From NCBI RefSeq assembly GCF_005222815.1, contig NZ_STGB01000006.1, positions 124,001-188,000 of the forward strand: a stretch of DNA of 64,000 bases, read 5' to 3'. The stretch is from Roseomonas sp. AR75. GTDB lineage: Bacteria; Pseudomonadota; Alphaproteobacteria; Acetobacterales; Acetobacteraceae. The position numbers and the translations under genes are program-made. Below are positions 57,625 to 64,000 of the stretch, in pieces; position 1 is the first letter of the stretch, and every line of letters begins with the position of its first letter. The notes beneath the pieces are model-generated. The model was not told where the DNA came from, did no database searches, and saw only the letters and a list, made by a program, of their open reading frames with translations.

Positions 57625-58218
57625 ATGGCCGATACCACCCCGATGGAAACCCGCTTCGCCGCGGTGCGCACGCTGGCGCGTGGCTGGTGGCTGTTCCTGC
57701 TGCGCGGCATTGCCGGCATCCTGTTCGGCATCCTCGTCTTCATGTTCCCGGGTGCGGGGCTGGCGCTGATCCTCGCCTTCATCGCGGCCTGGATGGCGGT
57801 GGATGGCATCGCCTCCCTGATCCAGGCGGCGCGCGGCGAGCCCGACCTCACGGGCCGCCACCGCTCCCGCACCTGGCTGGCGCTGGACGGCGTGTTCTCG
57901 TTGCTGTTCGCGGCGGTGGTGCTGTTCATGCCGGGTCTGTCGGCCGTTGCGCTGGTGATCGCGGTGGGCGCCTGGGCGATGGTGGTGGGCGTGTTGCGGC
58001 TGGTGCTGGCCTGGCGCGCCGGGGACTGGATGCTGGGCGCGCTCGGCGCCCTGTCCGTGCTGATCGGGATCTGGCTGATGGCGGCGCCCGGGCCGGGCAT
58101 CCTGGCGCTGGTCTGGCTGGTCGGGATCGAGGCGATCATGATGGGCGTGCTGTTCGTCGCCTTCGGCTGGCGCCTGCGCGCAATCGCCAACGACCCGCAC
58201 GCGCCCCACGCGACGTAG
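57625..58218 (+). CDS. HdeD family (DUF308) membrane protein
   Basis: A 197-residue membrane protein with about six hydrophobic segments arranged as DUF308 repeats (GIAGILFGILVFMFPGAGLALI; LDGVFSLLFAAVVLFMPGLSAVALV; LIGIWLMAAPGPGILAL). HdeD takes part in acid resistance in enterobacteria; the function in alphaproteobacteria is unknown. ATG 57625 follows CGGAAGG. It is convergent with the RTX protein gene, 39 bases away. Confidence 0.88.
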   Translation: MADTTPMETRFAAVRTLARGWWLFLLRGIAGILFGILVFMFPGAGLALILAFIAAWMAVDGIASLIQAARGEPDLTGRHRSRTWLALDGVFSLLFAAVVLFMPGLSAVALVIAVGAWAMVVGVLRLVLAWRAGDWMLGALGALSVLIGIWLMAAPGPGILALVWLVGIEAIMMGVLFVAFGWRLRAIANDPHAPHAT

Positions 58219-58257
58219 AAGCGAGGCGGGGCGGCGAATGCCGCCCGCCCGCGACCC

Positions 58258-61200
58258 TCAGGGGATCACGAAGATGTCGGCGCTGGTGATGGCCGGCGCG
58301 CCGGTGAGCGTCGCGATGAGGGTGGCGCCGAACGCGCCGGTGCCGTCCGCGTCGAAAGACAGCGCGCCGCTGGCGTACAGCACCTGCGGCAGGGCGGCGG
58401 TCGGCGCGCCGGCGGCGAAATTCGCCGGGTTCAGCGTACCGACCGGCAGGCCCTTGAAGAAGCTGGCGTCGAGCTGGATCACGTCGGTGCCGGGCTGGAA
58501 ATCCGTGATCATGTCGCCGCCATCCACCGGGCGGACATAGCGGAAGAAGTCGGCGCCCAAGCCGCCCGTCAGCGTATCCGCCCCCGCATCGCCGATCAGG
58601 ATGTCGTTGCCGTTGTTGCCGATCAGCCGGTCGTTGCCGGTGCCGCCCACCAGCACGTCGCGCTGGTTGCTGCCGGCCAGTGTGTCGTTGCCGGCGCCGC
58701 CCGCCTGCTGGGACGCGCTGCCGGGAGCGCCGAAATTGTCGTCCGCCGCACCGCCGACCCGCGCCACGAAGGCGGAGGCCACGTTCTCCACCGTGCCGTC
58801 GCCATCCGTGTAGCGCGCCACCGCGCGCATCAGCGTGCCGTGCAGCGCCGCGCCGGGCACGAAGCCCGTGCCGTTCGCGCCCGCGATGTCCTGCCACGCC
58901 CCGCCCGTGAAGGCCTGCCAACGGAAGGCGATGTCGCCGAGGCCGTCCACGTCCTTGAGGTCGGCCGAGGCGGTCATCACGTTCGACCCGCCGTTCAGCA
59001 GCAGATTCACGATCCCCGTCGGCGCGTCGTTCAGCGGCGTCAGGTCCATGCGCGCCACGGCGCCGACCTTGTTCGCGCCGTCAGAGACGTCGAAGGCGAA
59101 GACGACGTTGCTGTTGTCGTTCAACGCGGGCGTGAAGCTCCAGGTGCCGTTGCCGTTGTCCACCAGCGTGCCGACGGGGTCGGAGATCACCGCGAGATCG
59201 AGCGCCTGCAGCGCCGCGCCTTCCGGGTCGGACCAGCCGGCCAGAAGCTGCGCCGGGGTGATCACCCGCGTCGCGTCCTCCGCGGACGGTGCCAGCGTCA
59301 CCACGCGCGGGCCGGCGGGTGCGTCGTCCTCGGCCGTCACGGCGACGGCCAGGGAGGCGGCGGGCGGGGTGACGTTGCGCCATGCGGCAAGCTTGCCGCC
59401 GCCGAAGCCGCCGGCCACGAGGTCCGCGTGCCCGTCTCCGTCGAAGTCACCCAGTGTCGGCGTGCTGTCCTCCAACAACACACCATAGGAAAAGGGGCTG
59501 GTGGCGAGGCGGACGAAGCCCGAGTCGGTGTTGCGCCAGACCTCCAGCCTGGCGTTGTCATCGCCGAGGACGAGGTCGGCGCGCCCGTCCCGATCGATGT
59601 CGCCCAAGGCGGGCGCTGCATAGTCGAATGCCGGGACCCCGGCGAAGGGGTTGGTCGCGAACAGCTCGAAGCCCAGGCCCGTGTTGCGCCAGGCCGCGAG
59701 CGCGCCGAAATCCTCCCCCACCACGAGATCGGGCAGTCCGTCGGCATCGATGTCCCCGAATGCCGGCGTGCTGCGGGTGCCTACGTCGATCCCGGCGAAA
59801 GGATTGGTCGGGAAGTCCTCGAAGCCGCTGCCCGTGTTCCGCCAAGCCGACACGGTCCCATTCGCATTGCCGACGGCCAGGTCCAGCAGGCCATCGCCGT
59901 TGATGTCGCCAAGCGCGGGCTTGCTCAAGTCGCCCACGTCGATCAGCGCGAAAGGGTTTGTGACGAACGGTTCGAAGCCCGCCCCTGTATTGCGCCAGGC
60001 CGAAAGCATGCCGCTGGAATTGCCGACCACGAGATCCGGCAGTCCGTCGCCGTCGATATCCCCGAGCGCGGGCGCGGCGCCGCTGCCCGCGTTGATCGCG
60101 GCGAAGGGGTTCGCTGCGTCGCTGAGCAGCGTGAAGGCCGGGGCGGCCGGGCCGCCTGGGGCGCCGCCATTCGCCTGCACCAGATCGAGCGTCAGCGTGC
60201 GGAACAGCGTCGGCGTCTCGCTCGCATTGGCATAGGCCAGCCGCCCGAGCAGCGCCTGCACGGCCGGGCCGTCCGCCGCACCGGTCAGCGAGACGACGAA
60301 GGGCGCGCCCTCGCCGCCCGAGGCGGTGCCGAGCTCCGTCCCGCCGAAGCGGATGACCGTGCCGTCGAAGCCGATCTGTCCGGGCGCGTCGCCCTGCGGG
60401 AGGATGGTCACCCGGTCCTCCGCCAGGAGCCCGGCCACGGTCAGCGTCGCACCGGCGAGCGTGTCGCCCAGCGCGAAGGTGGCGGCCGGTGCGAGCAGCC
60501 GCGGCGCTGTATTCACCTGCCCCTCGGCAAAGGCCGCGAAGGCGCCGACGCCGCCGAGGCGCGGCACCTCCGGCACATTCGTGACGGTGATCGCGACGGC
60601 CTGGATGGTGGTGGCCGTGCCGTCCGATACGGCGACAACGATGTCGTGGACGTTGTCCCGGCCCTGGTCCTGCGGCTGCTCGAAGTCCGGCGCAAGGGCG
60701 AAGCGCACCGCGCCCGTGGCGTCGATGGTGAACAGCGCGGCATCGGCGCCGGCGAGCGACCAGGAGAGCGGGCCCGTGGCGTCCGCATCGCTGGCCGTCG
60801 CCTGCACGACGATGGCGCTGCCGTTCTCCGCGAAGGTCACGCTGCCCGACACGGTGAGCACGGGCAGGTCGTTCTCCGCGGTCACGGTGACCGAGACGGC
60901 GGGCAGGTCCGCCGTGCCGCGCCACGCGGTGAAGCGGTCGAAGAATTCGCCCGCGATCAGGTCGGCGCGTCCGTCGCCATCCACGTCCCCGATGGCGGGC
61001 TTGCTGGTGGCGCTCAGCGTCGCGCCGGTGAAGGGGTTGGCGGCAAGGGCCTGGAAGCCGGCACCCGTATTGCGCCACACGGAAAGCCCGCCCTCCTCGT
61101 CGCCGAGCACGAGGTCCAGCAGCCCGTCGCCGTCAAGGTCGCCCAGCGAGGGCGCGCTGAATTCCGTGACGCTGATGCCGTCGAAGGGGTTCGTGGCGAA

Positions 61201-62856
61201 GGCCACGAACCCCGTGCCGGTGTTGCGCCAAGCCGAGAGCGTGCCGTCGCTGCCGCCAAGCACGAGGTCCAGCAGCCCGTCGCCGTCGAGATCCCCGAGA
61301 GCCGGCGCCGCGCCGACGGGCGCGGTCACCCCGGCGAATTGGTTGCCCGGCAGCGCCTCCCAGCCCGTGTCGGCATTGCGATAGGCCGCGAGCCCTCCGC
61401 TGGAGCCCACCACGATGTCGGCCAGCCCGTCGCCGTCGAGATCCCCCAGCGCGGGCACCCCCCATGGCGCGACCGGCAGGCCCTCGAAAGCCGCGAACGG
61501 CTCGAAGCCCGTGCCCGTGTTGCGCCACGCCGACAGCCGGAAGCCGCCATCCGTACCGATCGCCACGAGGTCAAGGCGCCCGTCGCCGTCGAGGTCGCCC
61601 AGCGCGGGGGAAGCCCAGGCCCCGGCCTCGAAGCCGTCCACCGGGCTGGCCGCGCCCGTGAGCAGCGCGAAGCTCGGCGTCCAGGGGCTGCCGATCTTCT
61701 GGCCCGACGCGTCCGTCGCCATCAGCGTCAGCGTGCGTGCCGCGGTCGGCGTGTCGCTGACATTCGCATAGGCCAGCGCGCGGATCACCGCCTGCGTCGA
61801 TTCCGCCGTCGCTGCATCATTGAAGCGCAGGATCAGCGCGGTTCCGTCCCCGCCCGTCGCCGTGCCGACCGCGATGCCGCCATAGCGGATGGTGGTTCCC
61901 TCGAACCCGACCTCGTCCGCCCCGTTTCCCTGGCTCAGGATCGTGATGCGGTCTTCCGGCAGCAGCCCGGCGACATGCAGCGTCCCGCCGGCCATCCCGT
62001 TCTCGGCGCTGAAGGCCACGGCGGGAAACAGCAGCAGCGGCCCCGCATTGGCGGCGTTCTCCCCGAAGGTCAGCGCGCCGGGCAGCACGGCCAGCCTCGG
62101 CGGTTCGTTGACATTCGTCACGACGATGTCCACCGCGCGGGATGCGCTGGCGAGCCCGTCGCTCACCGTCACCGTGATCCTGTGGACGTTGTCGGCCAGG
62201 GAATTCAGCGGGCCCTCGAAGTCCGGCGCCTGGTTGAACCGCACCGCGCCTGCGGAATCGATGGTGAACTGCGACGCGTCGAGGCCCTGCAGCGACCAGG
62301 TAAGGCCTGTCGCGCCGTCCGGATCGATCGCCGCAGCCTGGTAGGCGATGCCTGTCCCGTTCTCCGCGAAGCTCGCCGCACTGCCCGAGACGATCAGCGG
62401 CGCGTCGTTCTCCCGCGTGACAGCGACGGTGACGTTGCGCACCGTCGCGCTGCCGAACAGGGGCTCGATCGCGAGCGTCAGGGTCCGCGCGGTCGCCGGG
62501 GCGTCGAAGACGTTGGCATAGGTCAGCGCCTGGATCAGCGCATCCAGCGCCGTCGCGCTGGGCGCCGCGGTGAACGCGACGGTGAAGGTGCCGCCGACCC
62601 CGCCCGAGACCGTGCCGAACGGCAGGCCGCCGAAGCTGACGACGCTGCCGTTGAAGCCGATCTGGCCGGCGCCGATGCCCTGATTGGCGATCGAGACCCG
62701 ATCCTGCGCGAGGAGGCCCGAGACCGAGATGCCGGTCAGCGCGACCGGGCCGCTGTAGCTGAGCGTCACGTCGCCATCGATGACCTGCGGCGCCGCGTTC
62801 ACGGCGTTCTCGCCGAAGGTGACGCTCGGCCCGAAGCCTGTCAGGCTGATGGACAT
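58258..62856 (-). CDS. Large RTX/FG-GAP repeat protein, probable type I secreted
   Basis: A 1532-residue, acidic, Ala/Gly-rich protein without an N-terminal signal. Order: a ~130-residue module A (10-135), cadherin-like domain (about 145-245, DAPLIVSGSAASFAENG), a second module A (about 250-390), five FG-GAP units (about 394-649, ALGDLDGDGxLDLV), a second cadherin-like domain, a third module A, five more FG-GAP units (about 905-1164), then linker domains and RTX nonapeptides (about 1382-1439, GGAGNDTL, GGTGNDRL, GGLGADFF). The C-terminal end is the usual type I secretion signal region. Likely a Ca2+-dependent surface or extracellular adhesin-like protein. HlyB/HlyD/TolC genes are not adjacent. 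Confidence 0.9.
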   Translation of the reverse strand: MSISLTGFGPSVTFGENAVNAAPQVIDGDVTLSYSGPVALTGISVSGLLAQDRVSIANQGIGAGQIGFNGSVVSFGGLPFGTVSGGVGGTFTVAFTAAPSATALDALIQALTYANVFDAPATARTLTLAIEPLFGSATVRNVTVAVTRENDAPLIVSGSAASFAENGTGIAYQAAAIDPDGATGLTWSLQGLDASQFTIDSAGAVRFNQAPDFEGPLNSLADNVHRITVTVSDGLASASRAVDIVVTNVNEPPRLAVLPGALTFGENAANAGPLLLFPAVAFSAENGMAGGTLHVAGLLPEDRITILSQGNGADEVGFEGTTIRYGGIAVGTATGGDGTALILRFNDAATAESTQAVIRALAYANVSDTPTAARTLTLMATDASGQKIGSPWTPSFALLTGAASPVDGFEAGAWASPALGDLDGDGRLDLVAIGTDGGFRLSAWRNTGTGFEPFAAFEGLPVAPWGVPALGDLDGDGLADIVVGSSGGLAAYRNADTGWEALPGNQFAGVTAPVGAAPALGDLDGDGLLDLVLGGSDGTLSAWRNTGTGFVAFATNPFDGISVTEFSAPSLGDLDGDGLLDLVLGDEEGGLSVWRNTGAGFQALAANPFTGATLSATSKPAIGDVDGDGRADLIAGEFFDRFTAWRGTADLPAVSVTVTAENDLPVLTVSGSVTFAENGSAIVVQATASDADATGPLSWSLAGADAALFTIDATGAVRFALAPDFEQPQDQGRDNVHDIVVAVSDGTATTIQAVAITVTNVPEVPRLGGVGAFAAFAEGQVNTAPRLLAPAATFALGDTLAGATLTVAGLLAEDRVTILPQGDAPGQIGFDGTVIRFGGTELGTASGGEGAPFVVSLTGAADGPAVQALLGRLAYANASETPTLFRTLTLDLVQANGGAPGGPAAPAFTLLSDAANPFAAINAGSGAAPALGDIDGDGLPDLVVGNSSGMLSAWRNTGAGFEPFVTNPFALIDVGDLSKPALGDINGDGLLDLAVGNANGTVSAWRNTGSGFEDFPTNPFAGIDVGTRSTPAFGDIDADGLPDLVVGEDFGALAAWRNTGLGFELFATNPFAGVPAFDYAAPALGDIDRDGRADLVLGDDNARLEVWRNTDSGFVRLATSPFSYGVLLEDSTPTLGDFDGDGHADLVAGGFGGGKLAAWRNVTPPAASLAVAVTAEDDAPAGPRVVTLAPSAEDATRVITPAQLLAGWSDPEGAALQALDLAVISDPVGTLVDNGNGTWSFTPALNDNSNVVFAFDVSDGANKVGAVARMDLTPLNDAPTGIVNLLLNGGSNVMTASADLKDVDGLGDIAFRWQAFTGGAWQDIAGANGTGFVPGAALHGTLMRAVARYTDGDGTVENVASAFVARVGGAADDNFGAPGSASQQAGGAGNDTLAGSNQRDVLVGGTGNDRLIGNNGNDILIGDAGADTLTGGLGADFFRYVRPVDGGDMITDFQPGTDVIQLDASFFKGLPVGTLNPANFAAGAPTAALPQVLYASGALSFDADGTGAFGATLIATLTGAPAITSADIFVIP
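58540..58710 (-). repeat. RTX nonapeptide repeats in the large secreted protein
   Basis: This stretch encodes consecutive GGxGxDxLx-type nonapeptides (GGAGNDTLAG, GGTGNDRLIG, GNDILIGDAG, GGLGADFF), which fold into a calcium-binding beta roll outside the cell and mark type I secretion substrates. Confidence 0.88.
59365..60140 (-). repeat. Second block of five FG-GAP/VCBS units
   Basis: Five units of about 43 residues, each with a Ca2+-binding loop (ALGDIDGDGLPDLV, ALGDINGDGLLDLA, AFGDIDADGLPDLV, ALGDIDRDGRADLV, TLGDFDGDGHADLV) followed by an SAWRNTG-type strand. The DNA is also repetitive at about 130-base spacing. Five units suggest part of a beta propeller. Confidence 0.85.
60910..61675 (-). 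repeat. First block of five FG-GAP/VCBS units
   Basis: Five units, each with DxDGDGxxDxV calcium loops (ALGDLDGDGRLDLV, ALGDLDGDGLADIV, ALGDLDGDGLLDLV, SLGDLDGDGLLDLV, AIGDVDGDGRADLI) and a following AWRNTGTGF strand. It is clearly homologous to the block at 59365-60140, so the region arose by duplication of a larger cassette. Confidence 0.85.
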
Positions 62857-62955
62857 GTCCGCTCTCCGCCGCGCCCTTGGCGGGCCCCGGCGCCCGCGGC
62901 GTAGAGATTTATCAGCGTGTCGTCGTTCCGCAACGTTCCGCGCGGGCGGCGCCGG

Positions 62956-63795
62956 TCAGCCGGCGATTTCCACCATCACCGGCACGTGGTCGGACGCGCG
63001 CTCCCACCCTCGGGCGTCCTTCAGCACGTGATGCGCGCGCAGCCCGCCGGCGAGGTCGGGCGAGACCCAGACATGATCGAGCCGCCGCCCACGATCCGAT
63101 GCGCGCCAGTCCTGCGCGCGGTAGCTCCACCACGTGTAGAGCTTCTGGTCCTCCGGCACGAAGTGGCGCACGGCGTCGTACCACTGGCCAGCGCGCATCA
63201 TCGCCGTCAGCGCCTCCGTCTCCACCGGCGTGTGGGAGACGACGTCGAGAAGCTGCCGATGCGACCACACGTCGTGCTCCAGCGGCGCGATGTTGAGGTC
63301 GCCGACCAGCACGGCGCGCCGGAAGCCGCCGGCGTCGCGCCGCGCGGCGGACCAGGCGGTGGCCTCCGCGACGAAATCCAGCTTGTGGGCGAATTTCGGG
63401 TTGGCGTTGCGATCGGGCACGTCGCCCCCCGCGGGGATGTAGAAATCGTGCAGCTCGATCGGTCCGCCCGGCGCATCCAGCTCGACCGCCAGGTGCCGGC
63501 AATCGCCCTTGCCGCACCAGTCGGGATCGGTGCCCTCACGCACGGCGAAGGGCCGCTTCGAGAGGATGGCGACGCCGTTGTAGCCCTTCATCCCGCGCAC
63601 GGCGCGATGCGGGAAGCCGAGTGCCTCCACGCCCTCATGCGGGAAGTGCTCGTCGGGGCACTTCGTCTCCTGCAGGCAGATCACGTCCGGCTCCAGGGCG
63701 GCCGAAAGATCCTTCAGCAGCGGCAGGCGCAGCCGGACGGAGTTGATGTTCCAGGTGACGATGCGCAGCGTCTTGCGCGCGGGCTTGCGGGCCAA
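62956..63795 (-). CDS. xth: Exodeoxyribonuclease III
   Basis: A 279-residue Mg2+-dependent DNase of the ExoIII/APE1 fold, acting in base-excision repair at abasic sites and 3' ends. Motifs: VTWNINSVRLRL with Asn16/Asn18, CLQETKCPDEHFP with Glu43, FYIPAGGD, VLVGDLNIAP (Asp/Asn catalytic pair), RLDHVWVS and the terminal ERASDHVPVMVE with the catalytic His. Length is typical. The downstream minus-strand gene is the RTX protein, 99 bases away. Confidence 0.95.
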   Translation of the reverse strand: MARKPARKTLRIVTWNINSVRLRLPLLKDLSAALEPDVICLQETKCPDEHFPHEGVEALGFPHRAVRGMKGYNGVAILSKRPFAVREGTDPDWCGKGDCRHLAVELDAPGGPIELHDFYIPAGGDVPDRNANPKFAHKLDFVAEATAWSAARRDAGGFRRAVLVGDLNIAPLEHDVWSHRQLLDVVSHTPVETEALTAMMRAGQWYDAVRHFVPEDQKLYTWWSYRAQDWRASDRGRRLDHVWVSPDLAGGLRAHHVLKDARGWERASDHVPVMVEIAG

Positions 63796-63902
63796 GGCGT
63801 GTCCCTCGGAGTTCGGCGAACGCCCTATCTGCCCGCAGCGCCCGGCGTTGCAAAGCCGGCGCGCGCGGGGGATCGTCGGCGCCTCGGCGAAGGAGGCAGG
63901 GC

Positions 63903-64000
63903 ATGTCGGACGATTACGCGCGGCGCAGCTATGGCGAGATCGGCGTCGGCTTCGGCCGCAAGCCGGGCATCGTGGTGGTGGACTTCATGCTGGCCTTCAC
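63903..64000 (+). CDS. N-terminal fragment of an isochorismatase-family hydrolase
   Basis: Only the first 33 residues are in the window: ATG 63903, then a YGEIGVGFGRKPGIVVVDFMLAFT-like start. The strand ending in VVDFMLAFT carries the Asp of the Asp-Lys-Cys triad of cysteine hydrolases, and the preceding Tyr-Gly-rich segment matches N-carbamoylsarcosine amidohydrolase-like members. The rest lies beyond the right edge. It is divergent from xth. Confidence 0.65.
   Translation, partial: MSDDYARRSYGEIGVGFGRKPGIVVVDFMLAF

Noticed and set aside
53898..58190. A single 1430-codon minus-strand frame joining the molybdenum subunit to upstream sequence
   Set aside because: Only the part from 56030 down matches the enzyme; the rest overlaps the Fe-S, Bug and HdeD genes in the wrong frame.
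58840..62904. A plus-strand open frame of about 1350 codons opposite the RTX gene
   Set aside because: Its repetitiveness just mirrors the FG-GAP repeats of the real gene; no ribosome site or domain.

Overview
This 64 kb window is gene-dense, about 70% G+C chromosomal DNA from an alphaproteobacterium. Gene content suggests the Acetobacteraceae (Roseomonas-like): many Bug-type solute receptors, CaiB/MaoC acyl-CoA genes, aromatic meta-cleavage genes, an iol cluster, ctaA, and dnaN/recF/gyrB close together. This placement is inference from gene content and base composition; there is no rRNA gene. I saw no tRNA, CRISPR array, insertion sequence or phage gene, and no gene-free stretch longer than 300 bases.

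Layout. (1) 1-8673, plus strand: end of an unknown gene, a DUF2272 lipoprotein, an OYE-family reductase, dnaN, a DUF1194 secreted protein, a VapBC-type toxin-antitoxin pair with its own promoter and palindromic operator, recF (apparently starting at CTG and coupled to vapC), and gyrB. (2) 8680-14549: a minus-strand envelope/glycan block (VOC protein, FkbM methyltransferase, WecA-like transferase), a GST, a plus-strand WbpM/CapD-type epimerase, then two small exported proteins on the minus strand. (3) 15164-21711: an MFS transporter, a D-lactate dehydrogenase-like enzyme, a three-hairpin intergenic repeat, and a minus-strand caiB-gntR-maoC operon divergent from a Bug receptor. (4) 21741-29737: a candidate YopT/C58-type cysteine protease behind an FNR/FixK-like box, a GT2 glycosyltransferase with a TVP38 protein, ctaA, a five-PAS histidine kinase, tldD and a cupin. 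(5) 29842-34165: a sugar ABC importer lacking its ATPase, plus a class V aminotransferase. (6) 34173-41134: an aromatic meta-cleavage operon (LysR, type I extradiol dioxygenase, galB, alpha/beta hydrolase, ligK, a dihydroxyphthalate-decarboxylase-like protein, a Bug receptor, ligI). (7) 41138-52545: an inositol island. Minus strand: iolD, iolE and a Na/Pi transporter with a PhoU-like tail. Plus strand: iolG, an SDR, an inositol-monophosphatase-family enzyme and a complete AfuABC/FbpABC-like importer. (8) 52605-58218: a small secreted protein, a two-subunit molybdenum hydroxylase operon with a Bug receptor and a second dihydroxyphthalate-decarboxylase-like protein, and HdeD. (9) 58258-64000: a 1532-residue RTX/FG-GAP adhesin-like protein, exonuclease III, and the start of an isochorismatase-family hydrolase.

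The most interesting hypothesis concerns region 7. Its importer belongs to a family in which AfuA binds sugar phosphates rather than iron, and the receptor here lacks the tyrosine pair used by ferric-binding relatives. Together with a phosphatase, inositol catabolic enzymes and a phosphate transporter of the kind that can export phosphate, this reads as a pathway that imports a phosphorylated inositol, dephosphorylates it, exports surplus phosphate and catabolises the ring. Other leads are the TA module wired to recF, the C58-like protease behind an anaerobic-type box, and the duplicated super-module in the RTX protein.
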